NCBI GenBank assembly: GCA_003509805.1
Contig: DOMV01000167.1
Coordinates: forward strand, 3,482 to 8,836
DNA: 5,355 nucleotides
Reading direction: 5' to 3'
Source: Planctomycetaceae bacterium
GTDB lineage: Bacteria > Planctomycetota > Planctomycetia > Pirellulales > Thermoguttaceae
Each line of letters begins with the position of its first letter. Position 1 is the stretch's first letter. Below are positions 1 to 5,184 of the stretch, in pieces. The notes under the pieces are model-generated. The model did not search any database. It was not told the origin of the DNA and saw only the letters and a program-made list of their open reading frames with translations. A program made the position numbers and the translations under genes.

Positions 1-291
1 TATTGCCTGGGATGGAATTTCGGATTGTTTTTCGGGCGGATATTCCTTCCATGTACCCGGCTCGGCAAATTGATCTTCGCCGCCCGAGGGCCGAAAATCG
101 CTCTCTATCGGCCGGAAGACGCAAAGTCCGATCATCCGTCCGATAATCCCGGGGAGGATGCGGAACTTTCCGCCCAGGTGGATCGTATCCTTGAGAAAAT
201 TTCCAAAAGCGGCGAAGCGAGCCTGACGCGGCAGGAACGTGCGCTGCTCCAAAAAGCGAGCAAGAAATTCCGTGCCAAATATCCGCGATAA
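1..291 (+). CDS. C-terminal end of a rhomboid-family membrane protein (5' partial)
   Basis: The frame is open from the first base (Tyr-Cys-Leu-Gly-Trp...) to a TAA at 289-291. The gene therefore begins before the window and only its last 96 residues are seen. They start with a hydrophobic, glycine-rich stretch (about residues 1-17), which would fit the end of the last transmembrane helix. A basic linker with an 'ALYRPEDA' segment follows, then a charged helical tail containing 'DRILEKISKSGEASLT' and 'ERALLQKASKKF'. That tail matches, from memory, the short C-terminal domain (DUF6576-like) appended to rhomboid intramembrane serine proteases in Planctomycetes and related bacteria. The catalytic Ser-His dyad would lie outside the window, so protease activity cannot be judged. 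A TTG at 25 could pass for a start, but the open frame upstream argues against it. hslV follows after 79 bp on the same strand, possibly co-transcribed. Confidence 0.7.
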   Translation, partial: YCLGWNFGLFFGRIFLPCTRLGKLIFAARGPKIALYRPEDAKSDHPSDNPGEDAELSAQVDRILEKISKSGEASLTRQERALLQKASKKFRAKYPR

Positions 292-370
292 CTCTCGGCG
301 ACTCGTTTAGCCGGCGCATCGCAGATGCCCGTGCCACGACGGCATAAGACACTTCAACCGGATTCAGGAT

Positions 371-895
371 ATGACGACAATTCTCACGGTACGCGACGGC
401 AATCGGGTCGCCCTCGGCGGAGACGGACAGGTGACGCTCGGAAACAGCGTCATGAAGGCCGATGCGCACAAGATTCGCAAAGTGCTCGACGGCAAGGTCA
501 TCATCGGATTCGCCGGGGCAACGGCCGACGCGTTCGCCCTGCTGGAACGCTTCGAATCGAAACTGAAGGATTACCCGGCCAATATGCTCAAGGCGGCGAC
601 GGAATTGGCGAAAGACTGGCGAACCGACCGGGCCTTGCGGCGCCTTGAGGCGATGATGATCGTCGTCGATGCCAATACGACGCTGCTCCTTTCCGGAACC
701 GGGGATGTCATCCAGCCTTCCGACGGGATTCTGGCGATCGGCAGCGGCGGAAATTACGCCATGGCCGCCGCGAGGGCCCTGGTGACCCACGCTTCGCTCG
801 AACCCGAAAAAATCGTGCGCGAATCGCTTCGAATCGCCGCGGAAATCGATATCTACACGAACGGCAATATCGACGTCGAAACGCTGGGAACGTAA
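371..895 (+). CDS. hslV: ATP-dependent protease subunit HslV (ClpQ), N-terminal-nucleophile peptidase
   Basis: HslV forms the double-hexamer peptidase core of the cytoplasmic HslUV protease, which degrades proteins unfolded by the HslU ATPase. The 174-residue product has normal family length and is collinear with E. coli HslV. After Met removal the exposed nucleophile is Thr (the sequence begins M-TTILTV). GDGQVTLGN carries the conserved Asp17, and Lys28 and Lys33 (mature numbering) lie in 'MKADAHKIRKV'. 'GFAGATADAF', 'LAKDWRTDR', 'SGTGDVIQP', 'AIGSGGNYA' and the C-terminal 'IYTNGNI' are all present. The ATG at 371 is the only ATG that puts Thr at position 1, and no in-frame ATG, GTG or TTG lies between it and the TAG at 308-310. 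The ribosome-binding site is weak: AGGA (366-369) is too close, and GGAT (360-363) is a poor alternative. hslU does not follow; the next gene is convergent. Identification is secure. Confidence 0.97.
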   Translation: MTTILTVRDGNRVALGGDGQVTLGNSVMKADAHKIRKVLDGKVIIGFAGATADAFALLERFESKLKDYPANMLKAATELAKDWRTDRALRRLEAMMIVVDANTTLLLSGTGDVIQPSDGILAIGSGGNYAMAAARALVTHASLEPEKIVRESLRIAAEIDIYTNGNIDVETLGT

Positions 896-913
896 CAGCG
901 GTGTGAAACGACA

Positions 914-933
914 GGGAATTTGCGCAATTCTCC
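914..933. other. Imperfect stem-loop between convergent genes
   Basis: The 85-bp gap between the hslV stop (895) and the glycosyltransferase stop (981) contains an inverted repeat. The arms GGGAATT (914-920) and AATTCTCC (926-933) can form seven pairs with one bulged T and a 5-nt loop. There is no run of T downstream on either strand, so it is not a classical intrinsic terminator. It may serve as a weak bidirectional end or RNA-stabilising hairpin, or it may be chance. Confidence 0.25.
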
Positions 934-980
934 GGTCACGGCGCCGCATCCTGGGCTTTCATGGGACGTATTCCCGCCTT

Positions 981-2345
981 TCATTTTGGGGCGAGAAGTT
1001 CGCCGATCGTCTTCGCCAGGAAAACGCCTTGTTTTTCCCTTGAAACATGCCGTTGGACGAGCCGTCGGCCATGAGAGCCGAGTTCCCGGCGCTGTTGAGG
1101 CGAAAGATCGGCTAATTCCCCGACGGCCCGGACCATGCCTTCCGTGTCTCCTTGCTCGACCTGCCGGCCGCATGCGGTCCAATCATCGGTCGCATCCGAC
1201 AAAGTCGCATCCCATAAAAACGAAGCGTGATTCACCCGGGGGCCAAGCACCAGGATCGGCTTGCCGGCGAGCATCGCCCCATAGATTTTGCTTGGGTGAA
1301 CGATTCCCACCGACGCGTTGCCGATCGCAATCAGGTGGACATCGGCCGCCGCGAGCAGCGCGTCAAGATCACGGAACGGCTGATAGGGAAGCGAAACGAG
1401 ATTGACCGTCCCACCTTCTTCCCGAAGCGCTTGAATCGCCGCTTCGACCTCGCGTTTCCTGCTGCCGCCGCCGACAAACACAAAAAGAATCTCCGGTCGG
1501 GTCGGCGCGAATCGCCGGGCCGTTTCCAACACGGTTGCGATCGGGTGACTCAACGAATGATTGCCGCTGTACATGAGAACGAATTTTTCCGACCAGCCGT
1601 GCTTTTCTCGGAAAGCATGACGTTCGGAAAATTCCGGCTCGTCCGTTTCCGGCGGCACGTTCGGCGGCGAATTAAGCGGCCAGGGAGGAATCACCTTTAT
1701 TTTCGACCGGGCGGCATCCCGTTCCCGTTCCGGCAGTTTGGCCAAAAGGCGTTCCCGCATGAAGTCGTCGAGGGTGACGACCAGCCGGGCGCGCCGGAGA
1801 ATACGGCGGTTCAGCAGGTCGAACATCCGTACGAAGATCGAGTTCGACGGGAACAGGCCGAGGGAAACGGCTTGATCGGGGTTGATATCCATCACCCAAT
1901 AAATGATCGGAACCCGGCGGAAAAGCGAAACGGCGATCGCGAACAGCGATGCGAACGGGGGCGAAGTGCTGACGAGGATACCACGAAGATTACGCGTGAA
2001 AAGGGCGAGAAAAAAGGCTTGAACAAGAAAAAAAAACTGGGCGAAAATCCTCGCGAACAAGGTTCGTTTACCGAAGGAAGAAATTTTGATTCGCCGGATG
2101 TGAACCCCGTCCCGGTTCTCCGTTTTAGGGAAAACCCGGCGAGGGTCGTCATACCCCCGATCGGAAGCGACGACGTGAACCTCGACATGCCGCGACGCGA
2201 TTTCCCGGGCAAGATCGTGAAGAAGCTGCCCCAGGGCTGCGGGATCGGGAACATAGACCTGTGTCGCAATCAGGAGAACCGGTTGTCGCGCAGTTGATTT
2301 GTCCAAAAAAACGTCCCGATCGGAAGGGTATTCGGCACGCGGCAC
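981..2345 (-). CDS. Glycosyltransferase, GT-B fold, family 4-like (WbuB/WcaI-type)
   Basis: This predicted 454-residue sugar transferase would move a sugar from a nucleotide donor onto a glycan or lipid-linked acceptor at the cytoplasmic face of the membrane. The N-terminal domain opens with 'LLIATQVYVPDPAALGQ' (about 24-40). It contains a hydrophobic segment (about 97-117), then 'VSTSPPFASL' (125-134) and 'YWVMDINPDQAVSLG' (149-163), the counterpart of the 'EDLWPES' region in WbuB-like enzymes. The C-terminal domain has 'LMYSGNHSLSHP' (257-268), a 'VFVGGGSRK' strand-loop (289-297) and the donor-site-like 'SVGIVHPSKIYGAMLAGKP' (345-363). The start is uncertain: GTG at 2345 lies 8 nt after the upstream stop, while TTG at 2306 would give a start nearer the first beta strand. 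No ATG precedes the conserved region. It is probably translated from the same mRNA as the GlmU-like gene. Donor and acceptor cannot be told from sequence. Confidence 0.88.
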   Translation of the reverse strand: MPRAEYPSDRDVFLDKSTARQPVLLIATQVYVPDPAALGQLLHDLAREIASRHVEVHVVASDRGYDDPRRVFPKTENRDGVHIRRIKISSFGKRTLFARIFAQFFFLVQAFFLALFTRNLRGILVSTSPPFASLFAIAVSLFRRVPIIYWVMDINPDQAVSLGLFPSNSIFVRMFDLLNRRILRRARLVVTLDDFMRERLLAKLPERERDAARSKIKVIPPWPLNSPPNVPPETDEPEFSERHAFREKHGWSEKFVLMYSGNHSLSHPIATVLETARRFAPTRPEILFVFVGGGSRKREVEAAIQALREEGGTVNLVSLPYQPFRDLDALLAAADVHLIAIGNASVGIVHPSKIYGAMLAGKPILVLGPRVNHASFLWDATLSDATDDWTACGRQVEQGDTEGMVRAVGELADLSPQQRRELGSHGRRLVQRHVSREKQGVFLAKTIGELLAPK

Positions 2346-2353
2346 GTCGCTCG

Positions 2354-3619
2354 CTACAAAGAAAGCGGTTCGTTCGCAAGATGCCGCTCATGTTTCGTCA
2401 TTTCGTAGATTTCCCGCAAAAGATCGATGTCGCACTGTCGCTGGACGACGCTACGCCGGGCAAACATCCGTGCCTGGGTCTGCACCATGACGTCGACGGT
2501 CATTTCGGAAACCTGGCCGAACGATCGGGCATAATTCACGAAACTGGGTACATTCGTCGTCACGAAACCGTAGGACATGCTGCATGCGCCGATCGTTTTA
2601 CCGGTAAAAATACTCGTGTTGATCGCCGTTTTCGCGTAATCGCCTATGAAACAGCCGACAAATTGCATGCCGGTCTCGACTTTTTGGCCGCCGTATTCCA
2701 TGACGACTTCACCGTAAGTGCTTTGGAGATCGCTGTTACAGGTTCCCGCCCCCAGGTTGACCCAACTGCCGAGGTAGCTGTGCCCCAAAAAACCGTGGTG
2801 CTGCTTGTTCGTGTAGGATTCGATGATGGAACCTTCCACCTCGCCACCGACTTTCGTCACCGCACCAAGGGTGACATAACCTTTGATCGCCGAATGTTCG
2901 ATGATCTTCGCGTTGGCCCCGATGTAAACCGGTCCCTTGAAATAACTGTAAGGGCCGATATTCGCCCCCTTTTCGATCACGATCGGACCGTTCGAGGCAT
3001 CGAAGACGCAATAGGAGCCCGGTCGGCAACCATTGGCCAAATACACGCCGGCCCCCAGTTCATCGGCTTCGCGATACTCACCGCGTTGCAGTCGAAATGC
3101 CAGATTTTCCCTCATCGTCAGAAACTGGTGGCGAATCAGGTCATGCGGATATTCCAATAACGGAATCGATATCCCCAAGGACGGCAAATTGAGGTCTTCC
3201 ACGATTCCAAGAAGCTGGGAAGAACCGACGAAGGAGCCCGGAAACGGGTTGTCCCTGAAAAACAGGGCGGCGGCGATACAATCACGGTCGAAGCGGCCGT
3301 TCGTCCGCGCCACGCCGCTTCGGCCTTGTTCGATCAACTGCCGAAGTTGCCGGATCAATGCCGCATCCGGGACGGCCCGGGCATTCAGCAGTAATATCGG
3401 ATTGCTCCGCTCTCCTTGCCCCGAATGCCACAGATCGGGAAAATCGGTCGTCACCATCGCCGAAAGATAAGGCCGGATAATGATTTCAATAGAGCCGCCC
3501 AAGCAGGACACCAAGTCGATCAATCGATACGTTCCCACATTGAGCGCGAATGCCGGCCTGCCGATCGTCGTCGGAAACAATCGTGAAACCGCCCCGTCTT
3601 CAAAAAGAATGATATGCAT
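2354..3619 (-). CDS. GlmU-like protein: NTP_transf_4 domain plus left-handed beta-helix acyltransferase domain
   Basis: This predicted 421-residue protein resembles the alternative bacterial GlmU family (TIGR03991 type), proposed to act as UDP-GlcNAc diphosphorylase / GlcN-1-P N-acetyltransferase. The N-terminal part begins 'MHIILFEDG', then 'LFPTTIGRPAFALNVGTYRLID', typical of NTP_transf_4. It lacks the GxGTRM loop of classical GlmU. The C-terminal half is a run of hexapeptide repeats ('IGPYSYFKGPVYIGANAKI', 'GYVTLGAVTKVGGEVEGSI'). The stretch 'HHGFLGHSYLGSWVNLGAGT' aligns by hand with the acetyltransferase site of E. coli GlmU. The first His matches catalytic H363 and Asn matches N377, but the Lys392 equivalent is not evident. 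The ATG at 3619 is chosen because relatives start at this strand; ATG 3643 would add eight residues. Neither has a good ribosome-binding site. The stop is 8 nt before the glycosyltransferase start, so the two are likely one operon. The exact sugar substrate is inferred. Confidence 0.85.
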   Translation of the reverse strand: MHIILFEDGAVSRLFPTTIGRPAFALNVGTYRLIDLVSCLGGSIEIIIRPYLSAMVTTDFPDLWHSGQGERSNPILLLNARAVPDAALIRQLRQLIEQGRSGVARTNGRFDRDCIAAALFFRDNPFPGSFVGSSQLLGIVEDLNLPSLGISIPLLEYPHDLIRHQFLTMRENLAFRLQRGEYREADELGAGVYLANGCRPGSYCVFDASNGPIVIEKGANIGPYSYFKGPVYIGANAKIIEHSAIKGYVTLGAVTKVGGEVEGSIIESYTNKQHHGFLGHSYLGSWVNLGAGTCNSDLQSTYGEVVMEYGGQKVETGMQFVGCFIGDYAKTAINTSIFTGKTIGACSMSYGFVTTNVPSFVNYARSFGQVSEMTVDVMVQTQARMFARRSVVQRQCDIDLLREIYEMTKHERHLANEPLSL

Positions 3620-3694
3620 GTCCGCTTGCTCGAAAAACGACATTCCGCCAACATTCCCGCTCTCCGCGAAAAAATACGCGCCCGGGCTTCGGAG

Positions 3695-3796
3695 TCAACC
3701 TGTACGGCCAACGAGGCTTTTCATCGCCGTGCCCCGGAAGCCGGGAGCACCTTGGCTCTTGTTGATACGGAGCGCCATAAACCGAGTGACGACCAT
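3695..3796 (-). CDS. Possible 33-residue leader ORF (unrecognised)
   Basis: Within the leader between the predicted promoter and the GlmU-like gene there is a small ATG-started frame ending in TGA. It encodes a basic peptide beginning MVVTRFMALRINKSQG and ending SLVGRTG. About two thirds of its codons end in G or C, which looks similar to the neighbouring genes by eye. The only Shine-Dalgarno-like AGG is about 13 nt before the ATG, which is poor. I do not recognise the peptide. The same frame is open further upstream through the terminator and promoter, which is a reason for caution. It could be a real leader peptide or an accidental frame in an untranslated region. Confidence 0.15.
   Translation of the reverse strand: MVVTRFMALRINKSQGAPGFRGTAMKSLVGRTG
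3729..3750 (-). other. Hairpin in the leader of the GlmU-like operon
   Basis: Read on the minus strand, GTGCTCC and GGGGCAC form a seven-pair stem (one G-U) around an 8-nt loop. It lies roughly 80-100 nt downstream of the predicted transcription start and about 110 nt before the ATG. No T-run follows, so it is not a terminator. A role in the leader RNA is only a possibility. Confidence 0.35.
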
Positions 3797-3833
3797 GCGC
3801 GGCGGAACACCTGTCCGGGAAGAACACCGCGGG

Positions 3834-3862
3834 AGAATACCGCAACCGGCTTTTTTTGTCAA
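3834..3862 (-). promoter_or_regulatory. Sigma70-like promoter for the GlmU-like / glycosyltransferase operon
   Basis: On the minus strand a perfect -35 box TTGACA (complement of 3857-3862) is separated by exactly 17 nt from TATTCT (complement of 3834-3839; four of six consensus bases). Transcription would start near 3827. The position is sensible: about 20 bp past the terminator that ends thiL, and facing the GlmU-like gene. The spacer begins with an A-tract. This would leave a leader of about 185-210 nt, depending on the start codon used. Confidence 0.6.
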
Positions 3863-3877
3863 CGTCAAAAATCCAGT

Positions 3878-3905
3878 CGCCAAAAACCGGCCGCCAAAAA
3901 CCGGC
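3878..3905. repeat. Perfect 14-bp tandem direct repeat (two copies)
   Basis: The unit CGCCAAAAACCGGC occurs twice back to back, at 3878-3891 and 3892-3905, with no mismatch. Each unit holds an A5 tract and a CCGG core. The duplication places two CCGG cores and an A5 tract so that, on the minus strand, they form the terminator annotated over the same bases. Confidence 0.9.
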
Positions 3906-3908
3906 CGG
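3882..3908 (-). terminator. Rho-independent terminator after thiL
   Basis: On the minus strand CCGGCCG (complement of 3902-3908) pairs perfectly with CGGCCGG (complement of 3887-3893). This gives a seven-pair all-GC stem with an 8-nt loop, followed directly by TTTTT (complement of 3882-3886). It lies about 18 bp beyond the thiL TAG at 3927-3929 and before the next promoter, exactly where a terminator for thiL is expected. The loop also contains T5. Confidence 0.75.
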
Positions 3909-3926
3909 CAAGTCCGGCTCGGCTCG

Positions 3927-4877
3927 CTAATGCGTATATCCGCGCGGGTGCAATACGTGCCGGTTCCCGTCCTCATCCATCATCCATAAGCCGGGCTCCT
4001 CAAGAAAAGAACCGACATCGTAAAGAAGGCAATCGAACGCGGCGAAAAGCGGCTGTTCACGCAGGATTTGTGTCGCCGAGTCCGGAGAAACGGCCAGAAT
4101 CAATTCGAAATCCTCGCCGTCGCTCAAGGCGTGTTCCACCGCGGACAAGGTTTCGCCGCACGTTTCGCCGCACGTTTTTGCCCATCGAAAAGCATCCGGG
4201 TGTATTGGGATGCGGGAAAAAACGACTTCCGCGCCGAGCGAACTTTCCCGGCAGAGCCGATAGAGATCCAAAGAAAAAGAATCGCTGATATCGATCGCCG
4301 CATGGCACTCGTAATGCTCATGCAGCAATAAAATTTCACGAATGCGCGGCTCAAACGTGAATTGCCGCTCCAGTCGGGAGCCGCCGAGCGGCCCGGTTAT
4401 GAGAATACGATCGCCCGCCCTGGCACCCGCTCTCGTCAAAACACCGTTTTTTGTCGTCATGCCCAATGCCGTGACCGAGACCACCAGCCCGCCATCCCAG
4501 GTATTCGTGTCTCCGCCGATCAAGGACAAAGAATAGCGATCCAGGAGAGGCTGCATTCCCTCATAAAGCAGCTTGGCCAGCACAGCAGGCGGGTAAGGCC
4601 CCGACCTCGGCAAGGCGACGGCCACGACAACTGCCGTCGGCATCGCACCCATAGCCGCCAAATCACTTAAATTGACAGCCAACGCTTTTCGCCCGATGAG
4701 CGAAGGATCGTGTTCATCAAGGAGAAAATCAACGCCCTCAGTCAGCAGATCGACCGTAACGACAGTTCCAAAAGCACTTGGAGCCAAAACGGCTGCGTCG
4801 TCTCCCAGAGCCAAAAGAACCGACGGCGGGGGCGGAGGCAACGTTTTGCGCAAATAATCCACCCATTCCGCTTCCAA
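3927..4877 (-). CDS. thiL: Thiamine-monophosphate kinase
   Basis: ThiL phosphorylates thiamine monophosphate with ATP to give thiamine diphosphate, the last step of cofactor synthesis, in the cytoplasm. The 316-residue product has family length and motif order. It shows GDDAAV (25-30), 'TVDLLTEGVDF' (41-51), 'IGRKALAVNLSDLAAMGA' (61-78), GGDTN (121-125), 'LTRAGARAGDRILITGPLG' (147-165), 'AAIDISDS' (193-200) and 'ALSDGEDFELI' (250-260). The usual DISDG motif reads DISDS here. A 12-bp tandem duplication gives a repeated Cys-Gly-Glu-Thr (236-243) in a loop region. The start is TTG at 4877, supported by GAAAGG nine bases upstream and an in-frame TAA at 4896-4898; no ATG is available. GTG at 4862 is a weaker alternative. 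The gene lies about 40 bp behind the rRNA terminator and has no thiamine-pathway neighbours here. The C-terminal half resembles planctomycete ThiL. Identification is secure. Confidence 0.95.
   Translation of the reverse strand: MEAEWVDYLRKTLPPPPPSVLLALGDDAAVLAPSAFGTVVTVDLLTEGVDFLLDEHDPSLIGRKALAVNLSDLAAMGAMPTAVVVAVALPRSGPYPPAVLAKLLYEGMQPLLDRYSLSLIGGDTNTWDGGLVVSVTALGMTTKNGVLTRAGARAGDRILITGPLGGSRLERQFTFEPRIREILLLHEHYECHAAIDISDSFSLDLYRLCRESSLGAEVVFSRIPIHPDAFRWAKTCGETCGETLSAVEHALSDGEDFELILAVSPDSATQILREQPLFAAFDCLLYDVGSFLEEPGLWMMDEDGNRHVLHPRGYTH
4151..4174. repeat. In-frame 12-bp tandem duplication inside thiL
   Basis: TTTCGCCGCACG occurs twice in tandem (4151-4162 and 4163-4174) without mismatch. 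Read on the coding strand, the unit ACGTGCGGCGAA duplicates Thr-Cys-Gly-Glu and keeps the frame. It lies just before the conserved SDGEDFEL motif, where ThiL proteins vary in length. Confidence 0.9.
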
Positions 4878-4916
4878 AAGACAACGCCTTTCTTCTTACG
4901 ATCGTGATAAGGAAAT

Positions 4917-4951
4917 AAAAAAAGACGCCCAACATTTACATATTGGACGCC
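4917..4951 (-). terminator. Rho-independent terminator of the rRNA operon
   Basis: On the minus strand GGCGTCCAA (complement of 4943-4951) pairs with TTGGGCGTC (complement of 4924-4932). The nine pairs include two G-U wobbles, with a 10-nt loop, and TTTTTTT follows (complement of 4917-4923). The wobbles become A-C mismatches on the plus strand, so the signal works for minus-strand transcription only. It sits about 15 bp past the 5S 3' end. An additional T8 run directly after the 5S (complement of 4958-4965) may add a second stop. Confidence 0.85.
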
Positions 4952-4965
4952 TTCATGAAAAAAAA

Positions 4966-5070
4966 CCGGCGACACCTACTTTCGCAGTGGAACTACTATC
5001 ATCGGCTCCGAAAGCTTAACTTCTGTATTCGGGATGGGAACAGGTGTGACCTTTCGGATATAATCACCGG
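4966..5070 (-). rRNA. rrf: 5S ribosomal RNA
   Basis: The minus strand carries the strongly conserved 5S core: 'GGTCACACCTGTTCCCATCC', 'CGAATACAGAAGTTAAGC', 'GCCGATGATAGT' and 'GCGAAAGTAGGTG'. The ends were set by helix I, where CCGGTGA at the 5' side pairs with TCGCCGG at the 3' side. The true ends may extend a few bases. The length of about 105 nt is below the usual 115-120 nt. The shortfall is in helix IV, where the normal long G/C hairpin is replaced by a minimal AGT-TCC-ACT hairpin. Short 5S rRNAs of this type are known from Planctomycetales. It is transcribed after the 23S in the same direction. Confidence 0.95.
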
Positions 5071-5184
5071 AAAAGGAGGCGATCCGGCTTATTCAACCGG
5101 ACCGTCTCGTATTACAACGGCGACGCAAGAGTGACAACATTTCTTAAGAGATACGCATATCGCCACGGGAGTGGCAGATATATG
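5071..5184 (-). other. 23S-5S internal transcribed spacer
   Basis: The spacer of about 114 bp holds no tRNA and no credible gene. Two hairpins can be drawn on the minus strand. GGTCCGG/CCGGATC (complement of 5097-5103 and 5081-5087; one G-U) lies just before the 5S. ATATC-T-GCCAC/GTGGC-GATAT (complement of 5157-5181; ten pairs, one bulged T, 4-nt loop) lies just after the 23S. The second is a plausible processing stem. The bases next to the 5S resemble the 16S rRNA 3' tail (see findings). Confidence 0.7.

Noticed and set aside
300..370. Possible separate promoter for hslV
   Set aside because: CATAAG at 343-348 is a weak -10 candidate, but no -35 lies at a suitable distance. Co-transcription with the rhomboid gene is simpler.
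920..1405. Plus-strand 161-codon frame after hslV, checked as a possible hslU remnant
   Set aside because: It has no Walker A or AAA+ motif. It is antisense to the glycosyltransferase C-terminus and rich in Arg and Pro.
1227..2297. Long plus-strand open frame (356 codons) opposite the glycosyltransferase
   Set aside because: It is rich in Arg, Gly and Pro with no recognisable motif, and it lies antisense to a clear GT-B glycosyltransferase. It is a by-product of the codon bias of the real gene.
2261..3160. Plus-strand open frame (299 codons) opposite the GlmU-like gene
   Set aside because: The opposite strand carries unmistakable hexapeptide repeats, and this frame has no family signature.
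3842..3857. T7 run on the plus strand, considered as a plus-strand terminator
   Set aside because: Only a four-pair stem can be drawn nearby and it is not adjacent to the T-run. There is no plus-strand gene to terminate, and the bases are better explained as the minus-strand promoter spacer and -35 box.
3600..3911. Minus-strand 103-codon frame upstream of and overlapping the GlmU-like gene
   Set aside because: It starts inside the terminator and runs over the promoter, has no recognisable domain, and overlaps the GlmU start in another frame.
3614..4288. Plus-strand open frame (224 codons) spanning the thiL end and the intergenic region
   Set aside because: It is an Arg/Pro-rich low-complexity product that crosses a terminator, a promoter and the ThiL C-terminus. 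It is antisense to thiL.
5071..5184. Possible tRNA in the 23S-5S spacer
   Set aside because: No T-loop GGTTCGAAT-like sequence or anticodon arm could be found; only two simple hairpins are present.
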